Assembly (NCBI RefSeq): GCF_040549465.1
Contig: NZ_JBEPTL010000019.1
Location: 1-64,000, forward strand
DNA: 64,000 nucleotides
Source of the DNA: Lacisediminihabitans sp040549465
Lineage (GTDB): Bacteria > Actinomycetota > Actinomycetes > Actinomycetales > Microbacteriaceae
Direction: 5' to 3'
A program made the position numbers and the translations under genes. Shown here piece by piece: positions 34,543-43,121 of the stretch. Below the pieces are notes generated by a model, which did no database searches, had not been told where the DNA came from, and saw nothing but the letters and a program-made list of their open reading frames with translations. How positions within the stretch are numbered: the stretch's first letter is position 1; the number at the start of each line of letters is the position of its first letter.

Positions 34543-34965
34543 TCAGGGGTTGGTGGTGGTGATGCCGGAGATGAGGTCGAGCGCCACGTCGACGCCCCCG
34601 ACGGTGACCTTGGGTACTGGGCCGGCGAAGGAGACGCTCGTCGCGGTGCCGGAGACGGGCTTGCCGTCCTTGTCGAGATAGCTGACCTGTTTGCCGACGA
34701 TGCCGGCGGCCGCGATCCGCATCTGGAGTGAGAAGTCTTCCGTGCTCGTGGTCGAGAGCTCGGTCATCTTCTCCATCATCGCCAGCTGGGTGGTCTGCGA
34801 GATCATCTGGTTGGTATCCATCGGCGACGAGGGGTCCTGGTTGCGCAACTGCGTGACGAGCAGCTGCATGAAGACAGCGGAGTCCATGGTCTGTTTCGGA
34901 ACCCGCGCGGTCTGTGTGGTGTAGAGGCTGGCATTGGTTGCCGTGTCTACGGGTGCGACTGTCAT
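34543..34965 (-). CDS. flgD: Flagellar hook assembly (capping) protein FlgD
   Basis: A 140-aa FlgD, short compared with enterobacterial FlgD (about 230 aa). It keeps the N-terminal FLQLLVTQLRNQDP-like motif (MQLLVTQLRNQDPSSPMDTNQM) and IAAAGIVGKQVSYLDKDG but lacks the extended Tudor/Fn3-like C-terminus, as in many Gram-positives. It caps the growing hook. The ATG at 34965 has GGAGTA upstream. Confidence 0.93.
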   Translation of the reverse strand: MTVAPVDTATNASLYTTQTARVPKQTMDSAVFMQLLVTQLRNQDPSSPMDTNQMISQTTQLAMMEKMTELSTTSTEDFSLQMRIAAAGIVGKQVSYLDKDGKPVSGTATSVSFAGPVPKVTVGGVDVALDLISGITTTNP

Positions 34966-34982
34966 CGGTGGTACTCCTTCTC

Positions 34983-36263
34983 TCAGACCAGCACGTCGAG
35001 GGTTGTCGAGTGCGCGTCCCGCATCCGGCCGGATGCGGGCGTGACCTCGGTCTCGGCGGCGGTGGTGACGGATGTTTCTTGCAGTTCGGCGACGCGGCGC
35101 TCGCGGCCGGAGCCGTCGAAGCTGCTGTCGGTCGGCTGGTTCTGCGACGACAGGTCGAGGTTGGCACTCAGCCCCTGCCCGGCGAGATCCTTACGCAGGT
35201 CGGGAAGGATCGAGCGAATGGCGTCCCGCCCGATGTCACTCGGGGCGAAGAGTTCCACCCGCATTCCCTCGGCGCCGACGTGGGCGCGCACCGTGACCGG
35301 CCCGAGGTTGTCCGGCGTGACGCTCACGGTGACGACGTGTTCTCCCGGTCCGGCGGCGGCGAGGCTGAAGATCGGTTTCGACAGCTGCGCGGCGAAATGC
35401 TGTGGCACCATCGGTGCGGTCGGCGCAACCGTGACCAGAGCTGCGGATGCCGCGGCCGGCGTCACCGAGACGATCACGGGTGTCGGCGAGGGCGCGTCCT
35501 GTGCGGCGACCGCCGTCATCACGACAGGTGCGACCTCTGGCTTGGCGGATTTCACGGCGACGGCCGGAAGCGTCTCCAGCGGAACCGGTGTCGTCGTGGC
35601 TGCAGGGGTCGGCGCGCCCGCGGTAATCACAGTCGGCAGGGCAGGAACCGCGGCGACCGGAGTTGCGGGTGCGCCCGGTGCAGCGGTTGCGGCTGTGGGC
35701 TTGGCTTCAGCCTTCGTGCCGGATCGCGGTGCCTGCACGGGTGGCGCGACAAGTTCGGCGGAAGCGGAAGCGGAAGCGGAAGCGGAGACGGTTGTCGTCG
35801 CAGTTGCGGCCACGGCACCGGTGACGGCGGCTGCTACAGCCGGTGTCGCCGTTCCTTCCGCGGGGGTCGTAGTGGTTGCCGCCGCTGGTGCCGGCATAGG
35901 CAGCGCGGTCGGAGTGACGGTCGCCGCGACTGCCACGAGGGGTGCGGAATCGTCCGAAGCATCGCCATCGCTCGCCGGGGCGGTCTCGGGCTTGGCTGCA
36001 TCCGTAGGCTTCCCGGGGAGCTGTGCAACCAGCTGCGAGAGCCCGTCGGTGGCAGGCTGTTCGGCAGCCTGGCCTTTGACCGCGGTTGCCGACGGTGCGG
36101 GTCCTGGTGCAGGTGCGAGTGCGGCCGCCGGCGCGGGTGAGAACAGGGCAACCTGTGCGTCCAGCATCGCCGCGCCGAAGCCGGCCGCTGCTTGCTGGCC
36201 GGTCGCCGAACCGGTCGGTGGCTTCGCTGGAGCGGTGCCGGTGAAGAGTCCGATGAGGGTCAC
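34983..36263 (-). CDS. fliK: Flagellar hook-length control protein FliK
   Basis: A 426-aa protein, strongly Ala/Pro/Thr/Val-rich for about 300 residues. It ends in the Flg_hook domain: HVVTVSVTPDNLGPVTVRAHVGAEGMRVELFAPS, then RDAIRSILPDLRKDLAGQGL. FliK measures hook length and triggers the FlhB substrate switch. The frame is open to 36803, but fliJ occupies that strand. The GTG at 36263 overlaps the fliJ stop (GTGA) and starts VTLIGLFTGTAP. An in-frame hexamer repeat encodes a run of Ser-Ala. Confidence 0.92.
   Translation of the reverse strand: MTLIGLFTGTAPAKPPTGSATGQQAAAGFGAAMLDAQVALFSPAPAAALAPAPGPAPSATAVKGQAAEQPATDGLSQLVAQLPGKPTDAAKPETAPASDGDASDDSAPLVAVAATVTPTALPMPAPAAATTTTPAEGTATPAVAAAVTGAVAATATTTVSASASASASAELVAPPVQAPRSGTKAEAKPTAATAAPGAPATPVAAVPALPTVITAGAPTPAATTTPVPLETLPAVAVKSAKPEVAPVVMTAVAAQDAPSPTPVIVSVTPAAASAALVTVAPTAPMVPQHFAAQLSKPIFSLAAAGPGEHVVTVSVTPDNLGPVTVRAHVGAEGMRVELFAPSDIGRDAIRSILPDLRKDLAGQGLSANLDLSSQNQPTDSSFDGSGRERRVAELQETSVTTAAETEVTPASGRMRDAHSTTLDVLV
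35758..35786. repeat. In-frame GCGGAA hexamer repeat in fliK
   Basis: About four and a half copies of GCGGAA lie in tandem within the disordered part of fliK and encode alternating Ser-Ala on the minus strand. Copy-number change would keep the frame and alter linker length by two residues per unit. Confidence 0.75.
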
Positions 36264-36694
36264 TGGGTTCCGCCTTCCGCCGTGCGGTGCCATCCGGTCG
36301 ACGCGATCTCGTCCAGCATCGCCTGCTCCGCCCTGAGTTCGCCGCCGACGACCGTCTCGATGTGGCGGTCTTCGAGCTTCTCCAGGCCGATCGAGCGCGC
36401 CCGTGCCGCAGTGAACTCGGCCGAGGCCTGGTCCCGTAGTTCGCGGTGCTCGCAGTCGAGTGCTTCGAGCTCGGCGAGCATGCTGCGGGAGGATGCCCGC
36501 GCCGCTGCCACCGCATAGAGCACGCTGGTGTCGGTCACGTCGTTCGTGACGCTGCCGAGAGCGGTTCGCGCCTGACGCTGGCGAGCACTGCTCTCGTTCA
36601 GTCGAGCATTGGCCGCCGAAAGGTCGCTTGCCGCCTGGTCTTTCTGGATCTGACGCAGGCGCAGTAGGCCGGCGAGAGGGAACATGCGTGGCAT
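36260..36694 (-). CDS. fliJ: Flagellar export chaperone FliJ
   Basis: A 144-aa all-helical protein with coiled-coil character: FPLAGLLRLRQIQKDQAASDLSAANARLNESSARQRQARTAL and SRSMLAELEALDCEHRELRDQASAEFTAARARSIGLEKLEDRH. It matches FliJ in size, fold and position between fliI and fliK. FliJ links the FliI ATPase to FlhA. It is coupled to fliI by a one-base overlap. Confidence 0.9.
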   Translation of the reverse strand: MPRMFPLAGLLRLRQIQKDQAASDLSAANARLNESSARQRQARTALGSVTNDVTDTSVLYAVAAARASSRSMLAELEALDCEHRELRDQASAEFTAARARSIGLEKLEDRHIETVVGGELRAEQAMLDEIASTGWHRTAEGGTQ

Positions 36695-38010
36695 TAGACA
36701 CCTCCGAGAGTGGCAGTGAGTCTGCTGAGTCGATCCCAGGCTTCTGGGACGGTGGTCTGCTCATCCATCCGCTGTTGCAGGAAGGCGTTGATCTCCGTCT
36801 CATGTTTCACAGCAGCATCGACCAGGGGGTTGGCGCCGATCTGGTAGGCCCCGACATCGAGAAGATCCTGTGCCCCCTTGCGTGCGGCGAGGGTGCGGCG
36901 CAGGACGCTGGCTACCTGCATCCGCTCCGGCGCATTCACGCGCGACGCGACGCGCGAGATCGAACCGAGCACGTCGATCGAGGGGAAGTGACCGGCGACG
37001 GCGAGTTTGCGATCGAGCACGACGTGGCCGTCGAGGAAGGAGCGGGCCGCATCCGCGATCGGTTCGTTGTGATCGTCACCGTCGACCAGCACCGTATATA
37101 TGCCGGTAACGGAACCTGTTTCGCCTGTTCCCGCACGCTCGAGCAGCTGGGCGAGCAGGGAGAAAGTCGACGGCGGGTAGCCGCGGGTGGCCGGCGGTTC
37201 GCCGACGGAGAGCCCGATCTCGCGCTGCGCCATCGCCACGCGGGTGAGCGAGTCCATCATGAGCATGACGTCGGAACCCTGGTCGCGGAACGACTCGGCG
37301 ATGCGGGTGGCGACAAAAGCGGCGCGCAGGCGCATCATGGCTGGCTCGTCCGAGGTGGAGACGACCACGATCGAGCGAGCGAGACCCGCTTCGCCGAGGT
37401 CGTCCTCGAGGAACTCGCGCACCTCACGGCCGCGCTCACCGACGAGGGCGATCACGGAGACACTGGCATCCGTTCCCCTGGCGATCATCGAGAGAAGGGA
37501 GGATTTACCGACGCCGGAGCCGGCGAAAAGTCCGAGACGCTGGCCCTTGCCGACGGTCGTGAGGGTGTCGAGCACCCGCACACCGGTCTGCAGCGGTGTG
37601 GCGATGCGGGCCCTGTGCATCGCGGAAGGGCTGTCGTTGTCCAGCGTCACCATCGCGTCCGGTCGCAGCGGACCCTTGCCGTCGATCGGTCGACCGAGGC
37701 CGTCGATCACCCGGCCGAAGAGTCCGGCGCCGGTCGGCACGAGCATCGGCATGCCTTTGGTGCGTGCTGGTGCGCCGGCGTTGATGCCCGTCATGCGGGC
37801 GAGCGGCATGCAGCGGATGCCGGACCGCGTCGTAGCGATTACCTCGGCATCCACGGGGCTGCGGTCCCCGATCGTCACGAGGTCGCCGATCGCGCAGTCC
37901 AGCCCGTTGATCTCCAGGCCGAGACCGACGATGGAGGAGACCACGCCGACGCGCTCCGGACGTGCAGCGGCGAGCGCGGTCGTCATCCGGGGGCGCAGGG
38001 CGATGCTCAT
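36694..38010 (-). CDS. fliI: Flagellum-specific ATPase FliI
   Basis: A 438-aa F1-beta-like ATPase with Walker A GLFAGSGVGKSSLL (about residue 165), the DLIVVSTSDEP-like SIVVVSTSDEPAMMRLRAAFVA, Walker B VMLMMDSLTRVAMAQREIGL and GYPPSTFSLLAQLLERAG. It energises loading of export substrates with FliH and FliJ. The start overlaps the fliH stop (ATGA). Confidence 0.98.
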   Translation of the reverse strand: MSIALRPRMTTALAAARPERVGVVSSIVGLGLEINGLDCAIGDLVTIGDRSPVDAEVIATTRSGIRCMPLARMTGINAGAPARTKGMPMLVPTGAGLFGRVIDGLGRPIDGKGPLRPDAMVTLDNDSPSAMHRARIATPLQTGVRVLDTLTTVGKGQRLGLFAGSGVGKSSLLSMIARGTDASVSVIALVGERGREVREFLEDDLGEAGLARSIVVVSTSDEPAMMRLRAAFVATRIAESFRDQGSDVMLMMDSLTRVAMAQREIGLSVGEPPATRGYPPSTFSLLAQLLERAGTGETGSVTGIYTVLVDGDDHNEPIADAARSFLDGHVVLDRKLAVAGHFPSIDVLGSISRVASRVNAPERMQVASVLRRTLAARKGAQDLLDVGAYQIGANPLVDAAVKHETEINAFLQQRMDEQTTVPEAWDRLSRLTATLGGV

Positions 38011-38615
38011 GACGCCTCCCCGAGGATCGCGGCCTTCGCCCTGGCGACAGCGGTGCTGATGCGGGCGTCGAGGTAGCCGACGGGAAACTCGGTGATCGCG
38101 TCGCCGCGGGCCAGATTCGGGTCGGCGGTGAAGGTCACACCGGTCTTCGCGAGTGTTTCCTCGTCGAAGACGGCGAGGTCGAGCGGGTTCATGCGCACCA
38201 AGTGAACGAGAGCGGTGTCGACCGAGGAGAGCGCGCGGTTCATGGCAGCGGTCGCCGAGGTGTCGCCGATGCTCAGCTCCGTGCCGAGCAGTGCCTCGGC
38301 GAGGTCGAGCGCAGACTCGGCCAGCGTGTCCTGCGCGTCGGCCACTACCGGGACTGTGCCTTCGGTCAGGGATCGCGCGGCCACCGTGAGCAGTTCGATC
38401 GCGCGGTCGAGTCGCGCCTGCGCGTGACGCAGCGTGGCCTCGTGTTCCTCGTCGAGACGGGCGACCCGCTCGGCGAGTTCCTGGCTCGCGGCGCGAAGAC
38501 CCGCCGCATATCCTGCCGCGTGGCCGCTGGCCCGCGCCTGCACGTCGAGGGTCTCCTGATGGTCGCTGCGCAGCGACGGGAAGCTGATGGTGGAGAACCG
38601 GGTGTCAAGCGACAT
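38007..38615 (-). CDS. fliH: Flagellar assembly protein FliH
   Basis: A 202-aa protein with an Ala-rich helical N-terminal region (RASGHAAGYAAGLRAASQELAERVARLDEEHEATLRHAQARLDRAIELL, with GxxxG-like spacing) and a C-terminal FliH/HrpE domain (NRALSSVDTALVHLVRMNPLDLAVFD, GDAITEFPVGYLDARIS). FliH dimers regulate FliI. The ATG at 38615 lies 11 bases inside the fliG end. The longer frame to 38678 is rejected because fliG covers it. Confidence 0.92.
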   Translation of the reverse strand: MSLDTRFSTISFPSLRSDHQETLDVQARASGHAAGYAAGLRAASQELAERVARLDEEHEATLRHAQARLDRAIELLTVAARSLTEGTVPVVADAQDTLAESALDLAEALLGTELSIGDTSATAAMNRALSSVDTALVHLVRMNPLDLAVFDEETLAKTGVTFTADPNLARGDAITEFPVGYLDARISTAVARAKAAILGEAS

Positions 38616-39624
38616 ATTCGTCCTCGTCTCCACGCTGTACCGTGATAATGCCCTGCGCTTCGAGGTCGCGGATGGCACGCACGACTTCGGCGCGCGCCTC
38701 CTCGACCTGGGTCATCCGCACCGGCCCGAGGGACTGGATCTCGTCTTCCAGGATCTCGCGATTGCGCTCGGAGATGTTGGCCCTGATGACCTCGATCACC
38801 GGCTCCGGCGAGCCCTTCATGGCGACCGCGAGCACGCCGGCGTCGATGCCGCGCAGCACCTGCTGCACGTCCTTGCGCTCGAACTTGACCAGGTCGGCGA
38901 AGGTGAGCATCCGAGAGCGCACCTCTTCGGCGAGTTCCGGATCGAGTTGGTCGAGACTGTCGAGCAGTGCGCGTTCCATGGAGATGTCGGAGCGGTTGAT
39001 GATCTCGACCAGCGGCTGGACGCCGCCAACCGCGGCCTCCGTATCCCGGGAGGTGACGACGGCACTTGCACGCACCTTGAGCGTCTCGGCGACGACCCGC
39101 ACCGCCTCAGGGGCGGCGGTCCCCATGGTTCCGATGGCCTGGGCGACATCGGTGCGCAGTGCACTGTCGAGGCCGGCGAGTACCGGTGAAGCATGCTCCG
39201 CCCGCAGGTGGGCGAGCACGAGGGCGATAGTCTGCGGCAGCTCGCCGTCCAGCAGGCTGACCAGCTGGCCTGGCTCTGCCGTGTCGAGGAACTCGAAGGC
39301 CTTGCCTGCCATGGACGATGCGACGCGGTTCATCACGCCGGCGGCACGTTCGCTGCCAAAGGATGCCTCGAGCAGCGAGGAGGCGATGTCGCGACCGCCG
39401 CGAGAGTTGCGGCCACCCTTGACGGTGAGATCGTGGAACTCCATGATCGTCGCCTCGGAGACCGCGCTGTCGACCCGGCGCAGGCGGATGATCTCCGCGG
39501 CGATCTCCTCGGCTTCGGCCTCGTTGAACTGCTTCATGACCTCGGCGGCGCGCACCGGATCCATGTTCATGAGAACGACGGCGACCTTCTGGGTGCCGGA
39601 AAGCGCGGCGACCGTGGCGCTCAT
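38605..39624 (-). CDS. fliG: Flagellar motor switch protein FliG
   Basis: A 339-aa FliG with the N-terminal FliF-binding domain (TQKVAVVLMNMDPVRAAEVMKQFNEAEAEEIAAEI), the middle armadillo domain (LLDGELPQTIALVLAHLRAEHASPVLAGL) and the C-terminal torque domain (SMERALLDSLDQLDPELAEEVRSRMLTFADLVKFERKDVQQVLRGIDAGVLAVAMKG). It transmits torque from MotA and sets rotation direction. The ATG overlaps the fliF stop (ATGA). Confidence 0.98.
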   Translation of the reverse strand: MSATVAALSGTQKVAVVLMNMDPVRAAEVMKQFNEAEAEEIAAEIIRLRRVDSAVSEATIMEFHDLTVKGGRNSRGGRDIASSLLEASFGSERAAGVMNRVASSMAGKAFEFLDTAEPGQLVSLLDGELPQTIALVLAHLRAEHASPVLAGLDSALRTDVAQAIGTMGTAAPEAVRVVAETLKVRASAVVTSRDTEAAVGGVQPLVEIINRSDISMERALLDSLDQLDPELAEEVRSRMLTFADLVKFERKDVQQVLRGIDAGVLAVAMKGSPEPVIEVIRANISERNREILEDEIQSLGPVRMTQVEEARAEVVRAIRDLEAQGIITVQRGDEDEYVA

Positions 39625-41225
39625 ACCGACTGCCGATCATCCATCAGTCCGCGAAGGAATTCGGCGGTGCGCTGCGGGTCGGCCGCGGCGAGGGCGTCGA
39701 TCTCCGCGCGCTTGCGGTCGACATCGCCCGGTTCCATCGGCGGAAGCTGCGTGTAGGTCAGAGGCGTTGCGCTCGGCGGCGGGGTGAGCGCGATCGGGAT
39801 GGTCTGGTCGTTCATCATCGCGCGGAGTTCGGCGAGTTCACCGATCTCCTGCGCCTCGTCGAGCTCCTGCCTGCGGCGGCGAGCGCGACGCAGCAGGAAG
39901 GCGGCGGCGATGAGCACCGGGATGGCGATGCCGAGCACGATGATGGCGGTGCGCACGATGTTGGCCATCCGGTCGGCTGCGGCTGCGGCGTCCGCTGCGG
40001 CGATCGCCTTGGCGGCATCCGCTGCACCGGCCTGGTTGAAGGCCACGGACGCCACGGTCACCGCGTCGCCTCGAGTGGTATCGATGCCGGCGGCACTCGA
40101 GACGAGCGACTTGATATTGGCCATGTTGAGGCCGCCCGCGACCGCCGCGTTCACCGCGACTGACACTGTCTGCCGCTTGATCGACCCGGCCGGAATCGTT
40201 GTCGACTCCGTGACCTTGTTGATGGCGTTGTTCTTGGTCGTCTCGGCCGCGGCTGAGCCGCCATTCGGCGTCGTGCCGCTCGGCACGGCGATGTTGTCGG
40301 GGCCGAGCACGCCTGTTGACGAGTTGCCGGCGCCGCCAGATGTCTGGGTCTTCAACGACTCGTTGAGCGCCGGGGAGCCGTCCGGGGTGGTGAAGGTCTC
40401 CGCGGTGCGTTGGCCGGAGTCGTGGCTGACGTCGGCAGCGACAACGACTGTCGCGTTGCCCGGTCCCACGACCTTGTCGAGCATGGCCTGTACAGAGTTG
40501 CGCACCCGGGTCTCGTAGTCGGAGGACTGCTTGTCCGCGCCGCCGGTAACCCCTGTGCCGACAGCGGAGAGCACGATGCCTGTCGAGTCGATGACCGCGA
40601 CGTCGTCGGCCTTCATGCCGTCGATCGATGCGGAGGTCAGATGCACGATCGCCTGCACTTGGCCGTCATTGAGGGTGACGCCGTTCTGCGTCTGGATGAA
40701 AACGGATGCCGTCGGGTCGGCCTTCGTAGCGACAAAGACTGTATCCTTCGGAATGGCCAGCCGCACGGAGGCGGTCTTCACGCCCTTCATCGCCTGGATG
40801 GTGTTAGCCAGTTCGCCCTCGAGCGCACGCTTGTAGGTGACCGACTGCTGGAACTCCGAGGCGGTGACACCCATCTTGTCGAGCAGCGCGTAGCCGCCGG
40901 TGTTTGAGGATGGGAGGCCGGCCGCAGCGGCCTTGAGGCGCTCGTCGTAGACGCTCTCCTCCGGCACCAGGATGGTGCCTCCGCCGTCGGTGAGCTGGTA
41001 CTGCACACCGTCGGTGCGCAACTGGTCGACGATGCTGTTCGCATCCGCTCCGGCGAGGCCGGAAAAAAGCGGGGTGTAAGAGGGCTTGCTCACCCACATG
41101 ACGAGGGCGGCGACACCGAGTACGAGCACGGCCACACCGATGATGGCCACCGTCCGCTGCGCGATGGTGAATTCGCGGATGCTGCTCGCCAGCCTCCGCA
41201 GAACGCTTGTTACCTGGGTGGGCAT
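39621..41225 (-). CDS. fliF: Flagellar MS-ring protein FliF
   Basis: A 534-aa protein with two membrane helices (AIIGVAVLVLGVAALVMWV near residue 27 and IVRTAIIVLGIAIPVLIAAAFLLRR near 435). Between them are ring-building motifs, including YTPLFSGLAGADANSIVDQLRTDGVQYQL and the RSNSFY-type VRNSVQAMLDKVVGPGNATVVVAADV. The C-terminal tail with PGDVDRKRAEIDALAAADPQRTAEFLRGLMDD binds FliG. It is the base of the motor and is coupled to fliE and fliG. Confidence 0.98.
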   Translation of the reverse strand: MPTQVTSVLRRLASSIREFTIAQRTVAIIGVAVLVLGVAALVMWVSKPSYTPLFSGLAGADANSIVDQLRTDGVQYQLTDGGGTILVPEESVYDERLKAAAAGLPSSNTGGYALLDKMGVTASEFQQSVTYKRALEGELANTIQAMKGVKTASVRLAIPKDTVFVATKADPTASVFIQTQNGVTLNDGQVQAIVHLTSASIDGMKADDVAVIDSTGIVLSAVGTGVTGGADKQSSDYETRVRNSVQAMLDKVVGPGNATVVVAADVSHDSGQRTAETFTTPDGSPALNESLKTQTSGGAGNSSTGVLGPDNIAVPSGTTPNGGSAAAETTKNNAINKVTESTTIPAGSIKRQTVSVAVNAAVAGGLNMANIKSLVSSAAGIDTTRGDAVTVASVAFNQAGAADAAKAIAAADAAAAADRMANIVRTAIIVLGIAIPVLIAAAFLLRRARRRRQELDEAQEIGELAELRAMMNDQTIPIALTPPPSATPLTYTQLPPMEPGDVDRKRAEIDALAAADPQRTAEFLRGLMDDRQSV

Positions 41226-41548
41226 CAGGCCTGCATCCTCATGATGTCGTTGAACGCTTCGACGCCCTTATTGCGCACGGCGGCCACGAGTTCCATCGTC
41301 ACCTGGGCACGCGTCGACGCGATGGTCGCCGCGTGGATGTCTTGGAGGTCCCCGGTGACAGCCTTGATGGCCAGGTCGTTGGATGTCGACTGCAGCTGCT
41401 GCAGATTGTCGACAGCGCCGCTGAACTCCGCAGCGAAACCCGAGTCGTTGGTCGCGCTTGTACCACCGGCCGGTTTGAGGTACCCCGTGCCGGTGACCCC
41501 TTGCACAGAACCCATCGACGACACAGAACTGATCGAGGAGATGTCCAT
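41225..41548 (-). CDS. fliE: Flagellar hook-basal body complex protein FliE
   Basis: A 107-aa FliE. The C-terminal helix region AATIASTRAQVTMELVAAVRNKGVEAFNDIMRMQA is diagnostic, preceded by FSGAVDNLQQLQSTSNDLAIKAVTGDLQDIH. FliE joins the MS ring and export gate to the rod. TGATG overlaps at both ends show tight coupling with flgC and fliF. Confidence 0.96.
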   Translation of the reverse strand: MDISSISSVSSMGSVQGVTGTGYLKPAGGTSATNDSGFAAEFSGAVDNLQQLQSTSNDLAIKAVTGDLQDIHAATIASTRAQVTMELVAAVRNKGVEAFNDIMRMQA

Positions 41549-41940
41549 CAGGAACGTCCAATCTGAATTGCGGCCTGGTAGCTCTCTTTGGCCCGGTCGA
41601 CGACCGCGGCATTCGCCTGGTAGCCGCGCTGCGCCATGATGAGCTGGCCCATCTGCGAGGCGAGGTCGATGTCGGGCAGTCGCACGTATCCGTTGGCGTC
41701 GGCCATCGGGTCATCCGGCTTGTAGGTCAGTCGTCCTTCGGCCGATCCGTACGCCGCGCCCTGCACGTAGACGCCTGTGTTGCCTTGGCCCTCCTGGGCG
41801 ACGACGTAGCGGGCCTGGAAGGCTGCACCACTCGTCGGTTTCACGGTGTTGATGTTGGCGAGGTTGTCGGAGACCGCGTCGAGCCATTTGCGGTGCATGG
41901 TGAGTCCGGTCGCGGCGATACCGATCGCGTCGAAAGTCAT
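41548..41940 (-). CDS. flgC: Flagellar basal-body rod protein FlgC
   Basis: A 130-aa proximal rod subunit. The N-terminus MTFDAIGIAATGLTMHRKWLDAVSDNLANINTVKPTSGAAFQARYVV and the C-terminus YVRLPDIDLASQMGQLIMAQRGYQANAAVVDRAKESYQAAIQIG match FlgC. It is coupled to flgB and fliE by one-base overlaps. Confidence 0.97.
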   Translation of the reverse strand: MTFDAIGIAATGLTMHRKWLDAVSDNLANINTVKPTSGAAFQARYVVAQEGQGNTGVYVQGAAYGSAEGRLTYKPDDPMADANGYVRLPDIDLASQMGQLIMAQRGYQANAAVVDRAKESYQAAIQIGRS

Positions 41941-42281
41941 CAGGTCGTCCTTATCGCGGCGCGTACGGCAGAGAACTCGTTGCCTACGGCCTGGCTGGCG
42001 AACTGGTACCGCAGCACCGTGTCGACGTTGGAAAGGGTCTCGGTGTCGAGGTTGACGTTGTTGCCGTTGAGTTCGGTCGGCTCGAGCGAACGGGCGACCT
42101 CGGCGGTCACGCGCCCGTCACCGTTCTGCACAGACTTGGCGAGAGCATCCTCGAAGAGCACGCGCTTGGCGTGGTAGTTGGGAGTATTGACGTTCGCGAT
42201 GTTATTGGCAATGGTTCGTTGACGCATCGCCAGTCCATCCAGTGCGCTGCTGAGCGCCGCAGAGGTGACCGAATCGAGCAC
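41940..42281 (-). CDS. flgB: Flagellar basal-body rod protein FlgB
   Basis: A 113-aa rod protein (from GTG 42281) starting VLDSVTSAALSSALDGLAMRQRTIANNIANVNTPNYHAKRVLFEDAL, the canonical FlgB N-terminus. An ACGGA sits 6 bases upstream. The frame continues up to GTG 42350, adding 23 residues not typical of the family. That longer start would lie 6 bases from the promoter -10 box and be leaderless. I favour 42281 but cannot exclude 42350. It is the first gene of the flagellar cluster. Confidence 0.9.
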   Translation of the reverse strand: MLDSVTSAALSSALDGLAMRQRTIANNIANVNTPNYHAKRVLFEDALAKSVQNGDGRVTAEVARSLEPTELNGNNVNLDTETLSNVDTVLRYQFASQAVGNEFSAVRAAIRTT

Positions 42282-42356
42282 AGCTATCCGTTCGTCATCA
42301 AGTGAACTGATGGCCGATCCGTGGCCTGTCGATGAGCGATCCGTGCTCACTGTTAG

Positions 42357-42383
42357 CTATCGGTCGAGGGGTTAGGCACGTTA
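42357..42383 (-). promoter_or_regulatory. Candidate sigma-28-type promoter of the flgB operon
   Basis: Read leftward, TAAC, 15 bases, ACCGATAG, close to the sigma-28 consensus TAAA-N15-GCCGATAA. Transcription would begin near 42350, giving a leader of about 70 bases to the preferred flgB start. Boxes and spacing match the flbD site exactly. Confidence 0.72.
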
Positions 42384-42560
42384 GCGTCCGCCCCGAACGG
42401 GGGGCTATGACCCTCAAACTCCCTTGCGACGATGAGGACCGTGGCTCGATGACGTCCGAGCTTGTCCACGATAATCATCGTCGCGTGGACCACGTCCCCA
42501 CGGCTGGTAACCCTCCAAAGTCGCGATGTCGAGGGGATCAGCCCCTGCCATCATTGCTTC

Positions 42561-42941
42561 ATGGCCACGACTCCTATGCTCGACCACGCTGTGCCGAACC
42601 TTCCGTCACGAAACTTTGACGCTACGGAAGCCTTCTACTGCGGTTTCGGTTTCGAGCGCGCGTTTCGCGACGCGGGTTGGATGATCCTGACCCGAGATGG
42701 CTTGCAGTTGGAATTCTTCCCATTCCCTGGCCTCGACCCACTGTCGAGCAATTTCATGTGCTGTCTGCGGGTAGCCGACGTCGACGATCTGCACGACGCC
42801 ATCCGTCGATCCGGGGTACCCGACGTCATTACCGCGATGCCTCGTCTGCACCCTGTTCGAATGCAGAAGTGGGGGCTTAGGGCTGGGTATCTCGTGGATC
42901 CCGATGGCACCCAACTCACCCTCATTGAGCACCGAGTCTGA
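42561..42941 (+). CDS. Bleomycin-resistance-like VOC family protein
   Basis: A 126-aa protein starting MATTPMLDHAVPNLPSRNFDATEAFYCGFGFERAF and ending LVDPDGTQLTLIEHRV. The N-terminal A-V-P-N-L-P-S-R-x-F pattern is typical of Ble-type drug-binding VOC proteins, which sequester bleomycin-type antibiotics as dimers without enzymatic activity. The frame opens at 42462, but the family start is the ATG at 42561. It lies between the flagellar cluster and catalase, with no evident partner. Actual resistance is unproven. Confidence 0.87.
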   Translation: MATTPMLDHAVPNLPSRNFDATEAFYCGFGFERAFRDAGWMILTRDGLQLEFFPFPGLDPLSSNFMCCLRVADVDDLHDAIRRSGVPDVITAMPRLHPVRMQKWGLRAGYLVDPDGTQLTLIEHRV

Positions 42942-43040
42942 AGGTAGCGCTGACGCACCCGCTGCCCACGCGTCGCCGTTTACGATGCCCTTCAAGTAAC
43001 GACCGCCAAAGTCGGAGGAGGCCGATTTCACGTTTCGTTT

Positions 43041-43078
43041 TCTCGTGGATTGCGCAGGCTGTCCTACCAGCCACGAGA
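43041..43078. terminator. Weak hairpin between the VOC and catalase genes
   Basis: Eight-base arms (TCTCGTGG and CCACGAGA) separated by 22 bases, with extra pairing inside, lie between two convergent genes. There is no T-run on the catalase side, so this is only a candidate bidirectional terminator. Confidence 0.35.
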
Positions 43079-43121
43079 TTGGAGCGAGAGGAATTAAGTG
43101 GCTCAGTAACGGCCGGCGTTT

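Noticed and set aside
35041..36336. Long plus-strand open frame (431 aa) opposite fliK
   Set aside because: It is an Ala/Val/Gly-rich mirror of the fliK repeats. The minus frame has the Flg_hook domain and fits the operon.
36264..36803. N-terminal extension of the FliK frame across fliJ
   Set aside because: fliJ occupies this strand with coiled-coil coding, and GTG 36263 overlaps its stop as elsewhere in the operon.
36628..38076. Long plus-strand open frame (482 aa) opposite fliI
   Set aside because: FliI on the minus strand has Walker motifs and full-length homology; the plus frame is a GC-rich shadow.
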